A stretch of DNA of 16,220 nt from Rubrobacter sp. (GCA_016781885.1 JADDPM010000039.1:1-16220), one strand, 5' to 3'; shown: positions 1 through 7,834, numbered from the stretch's first letter. Notes: generated by a model not told the origin, from the letters alone. Translations and numbers: made by a program.

Positions 1-414
1 AGGAGTTGTGGGCTTGAACCTGACAACACACATCTAGAGGACGAGGATGAGCTCAGGGTACAGCGCTCGGAGGAGGAGCTTCGGGCCGGCACTCGCGAGC
101 GCGAGGCGGGCAAGATGAACGTGCGCAAGCGAGTGCGTACAGACCGCGAGCAGGTGCGCGTACCCAAGAAGCGCGAGGAGGTATCCGTAGAGAGGGTAGC
201 GGTGGATGAAGAGGGCACCGGGACAGAGATAGGGGACGATGAGGTGTCGGTGCCGGTAGTCGAGGAAGAGGTGGTGACCGAGAAGCGTCCTGTAGTCAAG
301 GAGGAGTTGAGGATCCGCAAGGACGTCGTCGAGGACGAGGAGGTTGTCGAGGAGGACGTCCGCAAGGAGGAGGTCGACATCGACGACGAGACCACCGGGC
401 GCCGCGACAGTTAA
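1..414 (+). CDS. DUF2382 domain protein, C-terminal part (5' end outside window)
   Basis: The frame is open from the first base to a TAA at 412-414, so the gene begins upstream; the first ATG in frame (115) is internal. The visible residues start with a segment reading QRSEEELRAGTREREAGK and continue as alternating basic/acidic residues with regularly spaced valines (for example VPKKREEV, VPVVEEEVV, KEELRIRKDVV). This is the pattern of the DUF2382 domain found in YsnF/AvaK-type stress proteins, often behind a PRC-barrel domain that would lie outside the window. The molecular function of DUF2382 is not established. A terminator-like hairpin follows, so transcription probably ends here. The family call is made by eye from composition and spacing, and is fairly sure. 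Confidence 0.8.
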   Translation, partial: RSCGLEPDNTHLEDEDELRVQRSEEELRAGTREREAGKMNVRKRVRTDREQVRVPKKREEVSVERVAVDEEGTGTEIGDDEVSVPVVEEEVVTEKRPVVKEELRIRKDVVEDEEVVEEDVRKEEVDIDDETTGRRDS

Positions 415-437
415 GAAGAGCCAGACACTAGCCGAAG

Positions 438-472
438 GGAGGGTCCGGGTCTTCCTGGACCCTCCTTTATTT
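438..472 (+). terminator. Rho-independent terminator after the DUF2382 gene
   Basis: A perfect 9-bp stem, GGAGGGTCC (438-446) with GGACCCTCC (457-465), encloses a 10-nt loop and is followed by TTTATTT (466-472). It lies 23 bases after the DUF2382 stop and just before the Shine-Dalgarno sequence of the aquaporin gene. Confidence 0.8.
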
Positions 473-483
473 GGGAGGATCTC

Positions 484-1431
484 GTGAGCGAAAGGCATGA
501 CAAGGAAGAAGAGTTGCGGAGGCGGTCGGAGGAGCGGCGGATGTCCGATCCGTACCCGAACGAAGGACGCTACGGAGGCACGGACAGAGGTTCCAGCTCT
601 CAGTCCAGCGGCTTCTCTGGGGCGACCGGTCGGGTCTCCGAGGCGGCGGACCGGGTCAGGGGACGAGTTTCAGGCGGGCAGAGCGGTACGGGAGGGGAGC
701 AGGCGAGCGGACTGTACGGGAGCAGTATCGATTCGAGTAATGTGGTGGGCGCGGCGGTCGCCGAGCTCATCGGCACCTTCATTCTCATATTCACGGGTTG
801 CGCCGTCGCGGTCGCGGCGATCCTGCAGCGCCCGACGGCTGGACCCGTCTACGACTCGCTCGCCGTGGCTTTGGCGTTCGGGATCGCGCTCGTGGTGATA
901 GTCGCCGCCATCGGGCACGTCTCGGGGGCGCACGTGAACCCGGCCGTCACGCTTTCGCTCGCGGTGACCAACAAGTTCTCCTGGCAGTACGTGCCGATCT
1001 ATATCGGAGCGCAGCTTGTGGGGGCGGTTTTGGGCGCTATCGCTGTCTGGATCACCTTCGGCGAGGGTGCCCGGGAGGTAGCTGCTGTCGCGGCGACGTT
1101 CCCGACGGATAGCGTAGGGGATCTGCGGGCGCTCGTGGTGGAGATACTCGTTACCTTCATCCTGGTCTTCGTGATAATCTCGGTGGCAACCGACGACCGA
1201 GCCCCGGCGGGCATCGCTCCGCTGGCCGTCGGCTTCGCGCTTGCCTGCGGCGTCCTCATCGCAGGTCCCGTTACCGGCGGATCGCTGAACCCAGCCCGCA
1301 CCCTCAGGCCTATGATCGTCGCCGGGCAGTTCACGGCTGTGTGGGTCTATATCGTCGGCCCCATAATCGGCGGCATCCTCGCTGCCCTGGTTTACGACCG
1401 CTTTGCTTCCCAGGCCGACGCGACTGTATAA
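484..1431 (+). CDS. Aquaporin / MIP-family channel with a long hydrophilic N-terminal tail
   Basis: This 315-aa protein is a membrane channel for water or small neutral solutes. Both family half-helix motifs are present: NPA at 152-154 (GAHVNPAVT) and NPA plus arginine at 269-272 (SLNPAR). Six hydrophobic segments fall between about 87 and 305. Aligned by eye to E. coli AqpZ, the aromatic/arginine filter reads F132, V257, G266, R272; the AqpZ histidine is replaced by valine, so the pore is probably wider or less polar than a strict water channel. Residues 1-86 are a charged and Gly/Ser-rich tail absent from AqpZ, and its start resembles that of the next protein. The start is GTG with GGAGG at 474-478, 5 bases away. 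The substrate is not known. Confidence 0.93.
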   Translation: MSERHDKEEELRRRSEERRMSDPYPNEGRYGGTDRGSSSQSSGFSGATGRVSEAADRVRGRVSGGQSGTGGEQASGLYGSSIDSSNVVGAAVAELIGTFILIFTGCAVAVAAILQRPTAGPVYDSLAVALAFGIALVVIVAAIGHVSGAHVNPAVTLSLAVTNKFSWQYVPIYIGAQLVGAVLGAIAVWITFGEGAREVAAVAATFPTDSVGDLRALVVEILVTFILVFVIISVATDDRAPAGIAPLAVGFALACGVLIAGPVTGGSLNPARTLRPMIVAGQFTAVWVYIVGPIIGGILAALVYDRFASQADATV

Positions 1432-1490
1432 GCAACTATTCTTCGTGAAAGCAGGGTTCGTATCGAGCCCGCACTACCAAAGGAGAGCGT

Positions 1491-2213
1491 GTGAGCGAGA
1501 AGTACGGCAGGGAAGAGCGGCCGCGGCGGGAGAACGAGGAGCGAGAGCGGCTCGGCCCGAGCATAGATGCCGAAGGGCGCAGGATGGACGATCCGCGGGG
1601 GAACGAAGGACCGAGACCGGCCGGAGAGGTGCGTGCTGAACGCGAGTCTCGTGGCGAGTCTCGCGAGGAGCGTGGCCAGCAAGTTACACACCGGCGGGGA
1701 GATGGCGACCAGGGGTCGGAAACCGACCGGGGCACGAGCTGGCTGAGCGTGATCTTTGGCTGGCTCGCAGCCCTCGGAGCAGGCCTGATCCTCAGCGGCA
1801 TCGTTGGCGCTATCGTAGGTACCATCTTCGGGGCCGCCGGAAGCGCTAGCTCCTCGGCCACGGAGGGCGGGACGGCGGGCCTCGTCGGGCTGCTGATCTC
1901 GCTGCTTCTAGCCTTTATCATCGGCGGCTACGTAGCCGGACGCCTCGCGAGCCGCTCCGGACTCAAGCACGGCCTCCTGGTCCCCGTGCTAGCCCTGGTT
2001 GTCACGATAGTCCTGGCGGGCATAGGGGCGCTATTGGGCTTGAGCTTCATCGACAACCTCGGCGGCGTCACGCTCCCTAACACCCCCAGCGACGCCCCGC
2101 AGAACCTGGGCACGCTCCTAACCGGTGCGGGTATCCTCGCCCTGCTAGCACCGTTCATCGGCGGGGCTATCGGGGGCGCTGTGGGCGCCAGGACCGGCCG
2201 CAGGCGACCGTAA
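1491..2213 (+). CDS. Four-helix glycine-rich membrane protein with charged N-terminal tail
   Basis: I do not recognise a function for this 240-aa protein. Residues 1-83 are highly charged (Arg, Glu, Gly) and predicted cytoplasmic. Four hydrophobic segments follow at about 84-118, 128-151, 160-185 and 208-233, with GxxxG-type patterns (AIVGTIFGAAG, FIGGAIGGAVG), recalling TIGR04086/YrzE-like actinobacterial and Firmicute membrane proteins. The start is GTG with AAAGGAG at 1479-1485. It lies 59 bp after the aquaporin and 34 bp before the next gene, so the three are probably co-transcribed. The first 45 residues resemble the aquaporin tail (RRM-DP-NEG pattern in both). Confidence 0.8.
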   Translation: MSEKYGREERPRRENEERERLGPSIDAEGRRMDDPRGNEGPRPAGEVRAERESRGESREERGQQVTHRRGDGDQGSETDRGTSWLSVIFGWLAALGAGLILSGIVGAIVGTIFGAAGSASSSATEGGTAGLVGLLISLLLAFIIGGYVAGRLASRSGLKHGLLVPVLALVVTIVLAGIGALLGLSFIDNLGGVTLPNTPSDAPQNLGTLLTGAGILALLAPFIGGAIGGAVGARTGRRRP

Positions 2214-2247
2214 GTAAAGTTAATGAAAGAAAGGACTACTACAACAA

Positions 2248-2949
2248 ATGAGTGACACGCTAATTCAGCCTCTACAGAACGCTTTGAGCACGTTCTTCTC
2301 GTTCCTACCGCAGCTCCTCGGAGCGATCGTCATATTAATCATCGGCTACATCGTAGCCAAGGTCTTGCAGGCGGTCGTAGGCCGGGTACTGCAGAGCATA
2401 GGGTTTGACGGCTGGATGGAGAAGGGCGGCATAAAGCAGTTCTTTGACAGGGCTCAGAGCAGTTACACTCCGGCGAGCGTAATCGGCAGGCTGGTATTCT
2501 GGTTTGTCTTCATTATAGCTCTTACGATGGCCACGGACGCGTTGGGCATCCCGCAGGTCTCGGCGGTCTTAGCGCAGCTGATCGCCTTCATCCCGAGCAT
2601 CATCGCCGCCATCCTAATCCTGATCCTAGCCGCACTCTTGGCGAACTTTGTCTCGGGGATAGTGAGGGGGGCTACGGGGTCTGGGATACTGGCAAGCGTG
2701 GTCCGGTACGCGATCCTCGTCTACGCGGTCTTTGCAGCCATAACCGAGCTTGGAATAGCCGTAGAGCTAACGGCGCCTACGTTCCTGATCCTGCTGGGTG
2801 CGGTAGCTTTGGCGGGGGCGATAGCGTTCGGGCTCGGGGGCCGGGAGGTGGCGCAGGAGGTGCTCCAGAAGGCCTATCACCGGAGCAACGAGATGACAGG
2901 CGACTCCTCAGGTGAAGAAGACAGGCCCACCGCCCGCCGCCTCTCGTAG
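2248..2949 (+). CDS. Conserved TM-helix (MscS-related) membrane protein
   Basis: This 233-aa protein has about five hydrophobic segments, near 19-45, 80-98, 113-135, 150-170 and 175-197. Residues 19-52 and 114-146 are an internal repeat: each begins F-(L/I)-P and runs through an Ile/Leu-rich helix into a short basic/glycine turn. This matches the conserved TM-helix family (PF05552) of small relatives of mechanosensitive channels. After the last helix the segment AFGLGGREVAQ resembles the entry to the MscS beta domain, but the protein ends about 35 residues later, so the MscS soluble domain is absent. A role in osmotic or envelope stress is plausible by family and by the neighbouring aquaporin. 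The start is ATG with AAGAAAGGA upstream at a rather long 13-nt spacing. Confidence 0.85.
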   Translation: MSDTLIQPLQNALSTFFSFLPQLLGAIVILIIGYIVAKVLQAVVGRVLQSIGFDGWMEKGGIKQFFDRAQSSYTPASVIGRLVFWFVFIIALTMATDALGIPQVSAVLAQLIAFIPSIIAAILILILAALLANFVSGIVRGATGSGILASVVRYAILVYAVFAAITELGIAVELTAPTFLILLGAVALAGAIAFGLGGREVAQEVLQKAYHRSNEMTGDSSGEEDRPTARRLS

Positions 2950-3125
2950 AGGAGCAAAGGCTCACAACAACCAAAGGTGGCCGGGGCTACGCGAGGAGTC
3001 CCGGCCAGACGTGCGGTACCACCCCAGGCAAGAAGGTGGTAAGGGAACGGGAGTAATAGCCTGAAATCATTTGGCACCATCTCTGAGGGCTCCAGTCGAT
3101 TACTCGAAGAGTAGAGGGTTGCAAC
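2950..3125 (+). promoter_or_regulatory. Possible structured leader upstream of the TrmO-like gene
   Basis: This 176-base gap has no gene. Two perfect hairpins are visible: TGGCCGGG (2978-2985) with CCCGGCCA (3000-3007), and TACCACC (3017-3023) with GGTGGTA (3035-3041). A purine-rich stretch and the AGAGGG ribosome-binding site (3113-3118) follow. Neither hairpin has a T-run, so they are not simple terminators. I could not match the region to a known riboswitch. A structured 5' leader or small RNA is possible. Confidence 0.3.
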
Positions 3126-3539
3126 ATGGTCATTGAGTTGAAACCGATAGGTTTCGTGAGCATGGACGTCACGGAGATCCCGAGGCATTGGAGTGTCTCC
3201 GACGTGGAAGGGACGCTGGTTATCGGCGAAGAATATCTGGAAGGACTCGAAGATATCGAATCTGGACAGCGCATCGTTGTGATCTTCAACTTTCACCGAA
3301 GCCCCGAGTTTTCTCCGAGGTTCCTCCGACAAACGCCCCCGCATCGCGGTAAAGAGATGGGCATCTTCAGCATCTGCTCGCCCATCAGACCAAATCCCAT
3401 CGGTATGTCGATCCTGGAGGTGCTTGGGGTCGAAGGCACGGCTATCCGCGTCCGGAGGCTGGATATGCTGAACGGCACGCCCATACTCGACATCAAGCCC
3501 TATATAGAAGATGCGCACGATAGTCCCGGCTGCTCTTGA
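3126..3539 (+). CDS. TrmO/TsaA-family protein, short form
   Basis: This 137-aa protein belongs to the TsaA (YaeB/TrmO) family. E. coli TrmO methylates N6 of the threonylcarbamoyl-adenosine at tRNA position 37 using S-adenosylmethionine. Family marks are IELKPIGF at the start, the signature SPIRPNPIG (85-93) and the closing LDIKPYI (121-127). It carries only the beta-barrel core; the E. coli enzyme has about 235 residues with an extra C-terminal domain. Short forms are common in archaea and anaerobes and may have other SAM-linked roles, so the tRNA substrate is uncertain. The start is ATG with AGAGGG 7 bases upstream. It is convergent with the DsrE-like gene, and no clear terminator is seen in the 77 bp between them. 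Confidence 0.85.
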   Translation: MVIELKPIGFVSMDVTEIPRHWSVSDVEGTLVIGEEYLEGLEDIESGQRIVVIFNFHRSPEFSPRFLRQTPPHRGKEMGIFSICSPIRPNPIGMSILEVLGVEGTAIRVRRLDMLNGTPILDIKPYIEDAHDSPGCS

Positions 3540-3616
3540 CGACCGGGCCGAGCGCCAAGGCATTTTCTCCGTTTACCCTCGGACCAGTGTTATGGTGACG
3601 AGAGTGTGTTCAGGGA

Positions 3617-3988
3617 CTACCCGAGATAGACCAGTTCTGAACTGCCTTCGGCCACCTCGGTCAGGATGTCGCCCAGGTTTCGGCGCACTGCTCCCCACCG
3701 GCTAATGTCGTCGTCGGACACCGCACGGGCATCCACGCAGCGCGGTCAGACCGAGACGAAGAGGCCGCTCTCCACGGCTTCGTTCATGTAGTTGAGCAGG
3801 CGCTTGTTGTATCCGGGGTCCGGAACCCCTCCATCTTTGAGGATCTCTACCGCGTCTCCGGCCAACCTTACCTCGGCTTCGAGGCCAGACCGGTGCGCCA
3901 CCGACGCGAAGTGATAGGCCATGAAGGCCGGGCGTGTACTGACGGCCGGGTCCAGACCGGCGAAAAAGACCAACCTTTTGCGTTGCAC
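3617..3988 (-). CDS. DsrE-family protein with predicted selenocysteine (UGA at 3748-3746)
   Basis: Read through one in-frame TGA the gene gives 123 aa. The first 80 residues (FFAGLDPAV..., RLAGDAVEILKDG) look like DsrE/DsrF-type sulfur-relay or redox proteins. The TGA is codon 81 and is followed in frame by P-R-C and a normal family C-terminus (VDARAVSDDDISRWG... ELVYLG) to a TAG at 3619-3617. Residues around the TGA read FVSV-U-PRC-VDAR, a UxxC redox motif at the place of the family's conserved cysteine. A stem-loop of bSECIS geometry follows. The start is GTG, one base after the stop of the ATPase gene, with a strong GGAGGAG site inside that gene's end. It is the last gene of the ABC-transporter operon. 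A cysteine-to-stop mutation is the alternative, but three similar cases lie in the same window. Confidence 0.85.
3716..3734 (-). promoter_or_regulatory. Candidate bSECIS element of the DsrE-like gene
   Basis: On the minus strand GGATGCC (3734-3728) pairs with GGTGTCC (3722-3716), seven pairs of which two are G-T wobbles, around the loop CGTGC (3727-3723). The loop begins 18 nt after the TGA and has G as its second base. This fits the bacterial SECIS rules as I recall them: loop 16-37 nt from the UGA, with a G in its first two positions. Confidence 0.6.
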
Positions 3989-3989
3989 C

Positions 3990-4967
3990 CTACTCCTCCT
4001 TCTCTAGCAAGCTCTTGTCTGGTATGGATCTATCGTCCTGGTCGCAGGCGACGTAGTGGCCGGGAGCTATCTCCTGTAGCTCGGGATCGATGGTAGCACA
4101 GCATTCTTTTACCCGACCGGAAGGGTAACTCACCCGATAACCTCCTGGCTCTTGCGGCGCCGGTGGCGCGAGCTCCTCTACCGCCTGGAGGAGCAGCTTC
4201 GTGTAGGGGTGCAGAGGGTTCGTAATCACGGCCTCCGTAGGCCCCAGCTCGACCAGCTTGCCGCCGAACATCACCGCGATACGGTCGCAGAGGTGGCGGG
4301 CCAGGGCGAGGTCGTGAGTGATGAACAGGTAGCCGGTCCCGCTCGTGTCCCGGTGTCTCTTGAGGATCTCCAATATCCCGGAGCGCAGGGAGAGATCCAG
4401 CATCGAAGTAGGCTCGTCGGCCAGCACCAGCGCGGGATCGAGCACCATCGCCCGGGCGATGGCGACTCGTTGTCGTTGGCCTCCGGAGAGTTGGTACGGG
4501 TAACGTTCGATAAAGCGGGAGCTTGGGGTAAGACCCACATCCTCCAGCGCCGCCGAGACCGTTGCCGTCCTGTGGGCGCGGTCTCCGGTTCGATGGATCT
4601 TCATCGCCTCCTCGACGATCTCTCGTATCCGCATGCCCGGGTGAAGCGAATCGTAGGGGTCTTGAAAGATGAGGTGGAGGCGACGCCTTACCTTTCGCAG
4701 CTCCCGCTCGGAGAGGCCGAGCATCTCTCTGCCCTGTAAGCGGATGCTCCCTGTTGCGGAACGGACCAGCCCCATTACTGCGCGGGCCACGGTAGTCTTC
4801 CCCGATCCGCTCTCGCCGATGAGCCCGAGGATCTCGCCCGGGGCAATGCTAAAGCTCAACCCGCGCACGGCTGTTACCTCTCCAGATCTCCCGCGAGCGC
4901 CGAAACGGACGTTCAGGTCCCTCACTTCTAGTAGGGGAGGGCCGGATCGTTGTGGATCGTCCGTCAA
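3990..4967 (-). CDS. ABC transporter ATP-binding protein, OppF/DppF type
   Basis: This 325-aa ATPase is one of two that power the neighbouring family-5 importer. Motifs are Walker A GESGSGKTT (51-59), Q-loop at Q102, signature LSGGQRQR (160-167), Walker B VLADEP (181-186) and the switch histidine in ITHDL (216-220). The start is taken as TTG at 4967, 4 bases after the preceding stop, because the ABC fold begins directly after it and upstream in-frame sequence is the shadow of the preceding gene. The usual oligopeptide-type C-terminal cluster (GCxFxxRCP) is missing; in its place are vicinal cysteines C289-C290 and a later C308. Four bases separate the ATPase genes and one base separates this gene from the DsrE-like gene. 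Confidence 0.92.
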   Translation of the reverse strand: MTDDPQRSGPPLLEVRDLNVRFGARGRSGEVTAVRGLSFSIAPGEILGLIGESGSGKTTVARAVMGLVRSATGSIRLQGREMLGLSERELRKVRRRLHLIFQDPYDSLHPGMRIREIVEEAMKIHRTGDRAHRTATVSAALEDVGLTPSSRFIERYPYQLSGGQRQRVAIARAMVLDPALVLADEPTSMLDLSLRSGILEILKRHRDTSGTGYLFITHDLALARHLCDRIAVMFGGKLVELGPTEAVITNPLHPYTKLLLQAVEELAPPAPQEPGGYRVSYPSGRVKECCATIDPELQEIAPGHYVACDQDDRSIPDKSLLEKEE

Positions 4968-4971
4968 GCTT

Positions 4972-5946
4972 CTACTTCCGGTTCTCTTTGTGATAAAGCA
5001 GGCAAGCTGCCTTCCTGCCACGCTCTGCCTCCTCAAGCGACGGGTCGACCATCTTGCAATCAACGAAGGCAGCAGGACAACGAGGCCGGAAGTTGCAGCC
5101 GGGCGGCAGGTTATGCAGGTCTGGAGGGTCGCCGGGGATAGGCTGTAGGGGTTGCCTGGGGCCGCGCATCTGGGGGATCGCTTCCACCAGGGCCCTGGTG
5201 TACGGATGCAGAGGTTTATCAAGCACGGCGCGGGCCTTGCCCGTCTCGACGATCCTTCCAGCGTACATCACCATGATGCGGTCGCAGATCTTAGCTACGG
5301 TCGGCAAGTCGTGAGAGACCAGTATCATGGAGAGGCCCCGGCTCTCCTTGAGCTCGGAGATCAGGCGAAGGATGCGGGCCTGCACGACGACGTCGAGTCC
5401 GGAGACCGGCTCATCGGCGATGACTAACTTCGGCTCGTTGGCGATGGCCATCGCTATAATGCACCGTTGTCGCATCCCGCCGCTTAGCTCGTGAGGGTAG
5501 GCGTTATGGCGCTCGGGCAGGATACCGACCTCCCGCAGCCTCTCTCGGGCGGTTCGCATGGCCGCCTTACGGCCGACTCCCTGGTGGACGCTAATTCCCT
5601 CGGCGATCTGCCGGTCTACCGGGATCACCGGGTTCAGGGCGTGCATGGCGCTCTGGGGGATCAGAGCCAGGTCCTGGCCACGGCGCGCCGGCATCTCCGA
5701 GCGGGGGAGACGGAAGAGGTCCTCGCCGTCCAGCAGCATCTCGCCGCCCTTGAGTATCCGGCCGGGGGGCTTTATGAGGCGCATCAGGGACATCACCAGC
5801 GTGGTTTTACCGGAGCCGGACTCACCGACTACGCCGAGGATCTCTCCCCGCTCAACGGTGAGGTCCACACCGTCCACGGCCCGGACCGTCTCCGCAGGAG
5901 TGCGGTACACGGTATTCAAACCACGAACCTCCAGGAGCGTGCTCAC
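4972..5946 (-). CDS. ABC transporter ATP-binding protein, OppD/DppD type
   Basis: This 324-aa peptide/nickel-type ATPase has Walker A GESGSGKTT (41-49), signature LSGGMRQR (154-161), Walker B VIADEP (175-180), D-loop SGLD (182-185) and switch SHDL (211-214). The C-terminal region has the typical cysteines C284, C290, C297 and C315 (PGCNFRPRCP onward), which in some relatives bind an iron-sulfur cluster. The GTG start overlaps the permease stop as GTGA, so translation is coupled. It should pair with the downstream ATPase as the heterodimeric motor. Confidence 0.94.
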   Translation of the reverse strand: MSTLLEVRGLNTVYRTPAETVRAVDGVDLTVERGEILGVVGESGSGKTTLVMSLMRLIKPPGRILKGGEMLLDGEDLFRLPRSEMPARRGQDLALIPQSAMHALNPVIPVDRQIAEGISVHQGVGRKAAMRTARERLREVGILPERHNAYPHELSGGMRQRCIIAMAIANEPKLVIADEPVSGLDVVVQARILRLISELKESRGLSMILVSHDLPTVAKICDRIMVMYAGRIVETGKARAVLDKPLHPYTRALVEAIPQMRGPRQPLQPIPGDPPDLHNLPPGCNFRPRCPAAFVDCKMVDPSLEEAERGRKAACLLYHKENRK

Positions 5947-6827
5947 TGGAGGGCTCCCCCTCCGACGGGTGCCGGTGTCTCGGCATCTTTCAAAGTCTCG
6001 CCCTCTGGGCGGGTAGAGCGCAGGCGGGGATCTACTCGCTCCTCAAGGGCGTAGCCCAGAAAGGCGAAGCTGACCACCACCGCCGCGATGCACAGCCCGG
6101 GCGGCAACACCCACCAGAGCCACGCGTCTGCGAGGAACGCCGAGCGGGCGTTCGCGTAGAACAGGATGGCGCCCCAGCTCTTCTGAAACGGGTCGCTGAG
6201 GCCTAGAAAGGCCAGAGAGGCTTCTAGCATTATGGAGACGTTCGCCGTACGGACGAACTGCGCGGCGACTAGCGGGGTGATCCTGGGCAGTATGTGACGG
6301 ACCATAATGTAACCGTGGGTGGCGCCCATAGCCCGGGCCGCCTGTACGTGGCCGCTTTCCCGTACCGAGAGAACCTGGGAGCGCAGCAGCCGGGCGGGGC
6401 GAGCCCAGATCAGGAGCCCTATCACCAGTATCAGGTTGGTGGTGTTCTGCCCGAGGAATGCCGTCAGCACGATCATGAGCGGCAGGAAGGGCAGAGAGAG
6501 GATCACGTCCACGCCTCGCATCAGCACGCCGTCTACAGGGCCTCTGAGATATCCGCTAACGACGCCGACCGTTACTCCCAAGACCGTAGCGAGACACGCG
6601 GTGACGATGCCGACCGTAAGCGAGAGCCTGCTGGCGAAGATGAGCTCGCTCAGGATGTCCTGACCCACGTCGTTCGCGCCCAATGGATGGGCGAGCGAAG
6701 GGCTTTCGAAGGGCTGGGCGGTTCGCAGGGTGGGGTCATAGGGAGCAAGAACCGGGGCGAAGACGGCGGCGACCACGAAGAGCGTCAGGGTCGCTGCTCC
6801 TATACGTCCCAGCAAAGCCCCGCTCAC
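5943..6827 (-). CDS. ABC transporter permease, OppC/DppC/NikC type
   Basis: This 294-aa inner-membrane permease has the OppC-type N-terminal helix followed by an extracytoplasmic segment (APYDPT ... HPLGANDVGQDILS), then about five more helices. The EAA loop that contacts the ATPase reads VQAARAMGATHGYIMVRHIL and lies near the middle of the protein. The GTG start overlaps the stop of the first permease as GTGA, and its own TGA overlaps the next GTG. The family imports peptides, nickel or metal-chelate complexes. Nothing in the permease itself decides which. Confidence 0.94.
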   Translation of the reverse strand: MSGALLGRIGAATLTLFVVAAVFAPVLAPYDPTLRTAQPFESPSLAHPLGANDVGQDILSELIFASRLSLTVGIVTACLATVLGVTVGVVSGYLRGPVDGVLMRGVDVILSLPFLPLMIVLTAFLGQNTTNLILVIGLLIWARPARLLRSQVLSVRESGHVQAARAMGATHGYIMVRHILPRITPLVAAQFVRTANVSIMLEASLAFLGLSDPFQKSWGAILFYANARSAFLADAWLWWVLPPGLCIAAVVVSFAFLGYALEERVDPRLRSTRPEGETLKDAETPAPVGGGALQ

Positions 6828-7828
6828 CGAACGTCCGCCGTCCGCGTACGGGGATCTATGATCGGGTAGAGAAGGTCGGCGAGGAAGTTGGCCGCGATGA
6901 CTCCTACCGCCAGCAGCAGGAACGCCCCCTGTAGCACGGGGTAGTCACGGCTCAAGACGCTCTCGTAGATCAAACGTCCCAGCCCAGGATAGGAGAAGAC
7001 GGTCTCGACGACCGTCGCTCCTCCCACCACGGTCCCAGCTTCCACGGCCACGGCGGTCATGAGAGGCAAGAGGGCGTTTCTCACCCCGTGCCCGAGCACC
7101 ACCCGGCGCCGGGAGAGGCCTTTTGCTTCGGCCATGACTATGTAGTCCTCGGAGAGCTCGCCCGCGAGCGAGGACCTCGCCACCAGGAAGAGCCAGCCGG
7201 CCCTCACGAGGGTCAGCGTGAGCAGGGGGAGCACAAGACGTTGGGCGACCTCGAAGGTGAGGCCGAAACCGCCTCCTGCTCCTGTCAACGGCAGGGCTCC
7301 GAAGACCGGCAAGAGATTAAGGTATCCGGAGAACAGCACGAGGAGGAGCATCCCGATCCAGAACGGAGGCATCGAGTCGAGGAACATGAAGAAGGCGAGC
7401 CCCCCGACCTCCATCCGACCTCCCCGCCGGGCGGCCGAGAGGAATCCGGCGCCGGCCCCGATGATGAGGGATAGCGTGATCGCTCCTCTCACCAATACCA
7501 GGGTCCAGGGCAGCCTCTCCAGCAGCATGTCTACCACGGGCCGGCCCTGCTGGGTCGAGTAGCCGAGGTCTCCCTGGAAGATCCCTGTCAGGTAGAGCCA
7601 ATACTGCTCGGCGAGCGGCTTCTCGAGCCCGAACTGCGCCAGCACCCGCTCCCGTTGCTCGGGGGTAATGGTAGCGACCTGCTCGCTCGGTACCAGGTAG
7701 TCGATCGGAGTTCCGGGCGCCAGGCGCGGTATCGCGAAGTTGAGCGAGACCGCGACCAGGACGACGAGGGCGTACTGGGCCACCCGACTGGCGACTCGTC
7801 TCCATACTGCTCTGGAAGGTCGCGGCAA
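6824..7828 (-). CDS. ABC transporter permease, OppB/DppB/NikB type
   Basis: This 334-aa membrane permease has an N-terminal helix (YALVVLVAVSLNFAIPRLAP), the OppB-type segment PGTPIDYL, an extracytoplasmic region and a C-terminal five-helix core. Its EAA loop reads YIVMAEAKGLSRRRVVLGHG. The start is TTG at 7828, 6 bases after the binding-protein stop, with a weak GAGAG site, which suggests translational coupling to the upstream gene. The stop overlaps the GTG of the second permease. Confidence 0.92.
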   Translation of the reverse strand: MPRPSRAVWRRVASRVAQYALVVLVAVSLNFAIPRLAPGTPIDYLVPSEQVATITPEQRERVLAQFGLEKPLAEQYWLYLTGIFQGDLGYSTQQGRPVVDMLLERLPWTLVLVRGAITLSLIIGAGAGFLSAARRGGRMEVGGLAFFMFLDSMPPFWIGMLLLVLFSGYLNLLPVFGALPLTGAGGGFGLTFEVAQRLVLPLLTLTLVRAGWLFLVARSSLAGELSEDYIVMAEAKGLSRRRVVLGHGVRNALLPLMTAVAVEAGTVVGGATVVETVFSYPGLGRLIYESVLSRDYPVLQGAFLLLAVGVIAANFLADLLYPIIDPRTRTADVR

Positions 7829-7834
7829 CTCTCT

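Noticed and set aside
3041..3075. Resemblance of the leader (GGGAGT-AATAG-CCTGAAATC) to a conserved part of 23S rRNA
   Set aside because: The match is about 25 bases with gaps, and the flanks do not continue as rRNA. Probably chance, at most a degraded fragment.
3537..3616. Possible Sec at the end of the TrmO-like gene, where the TGA follows Cys-Ser
   Set aside because: The protein already has a full family core ending after LDIKPYI, and the sequence after the TGA is low-quality Arg/Pro-rich with no family match and no clear hairpin.
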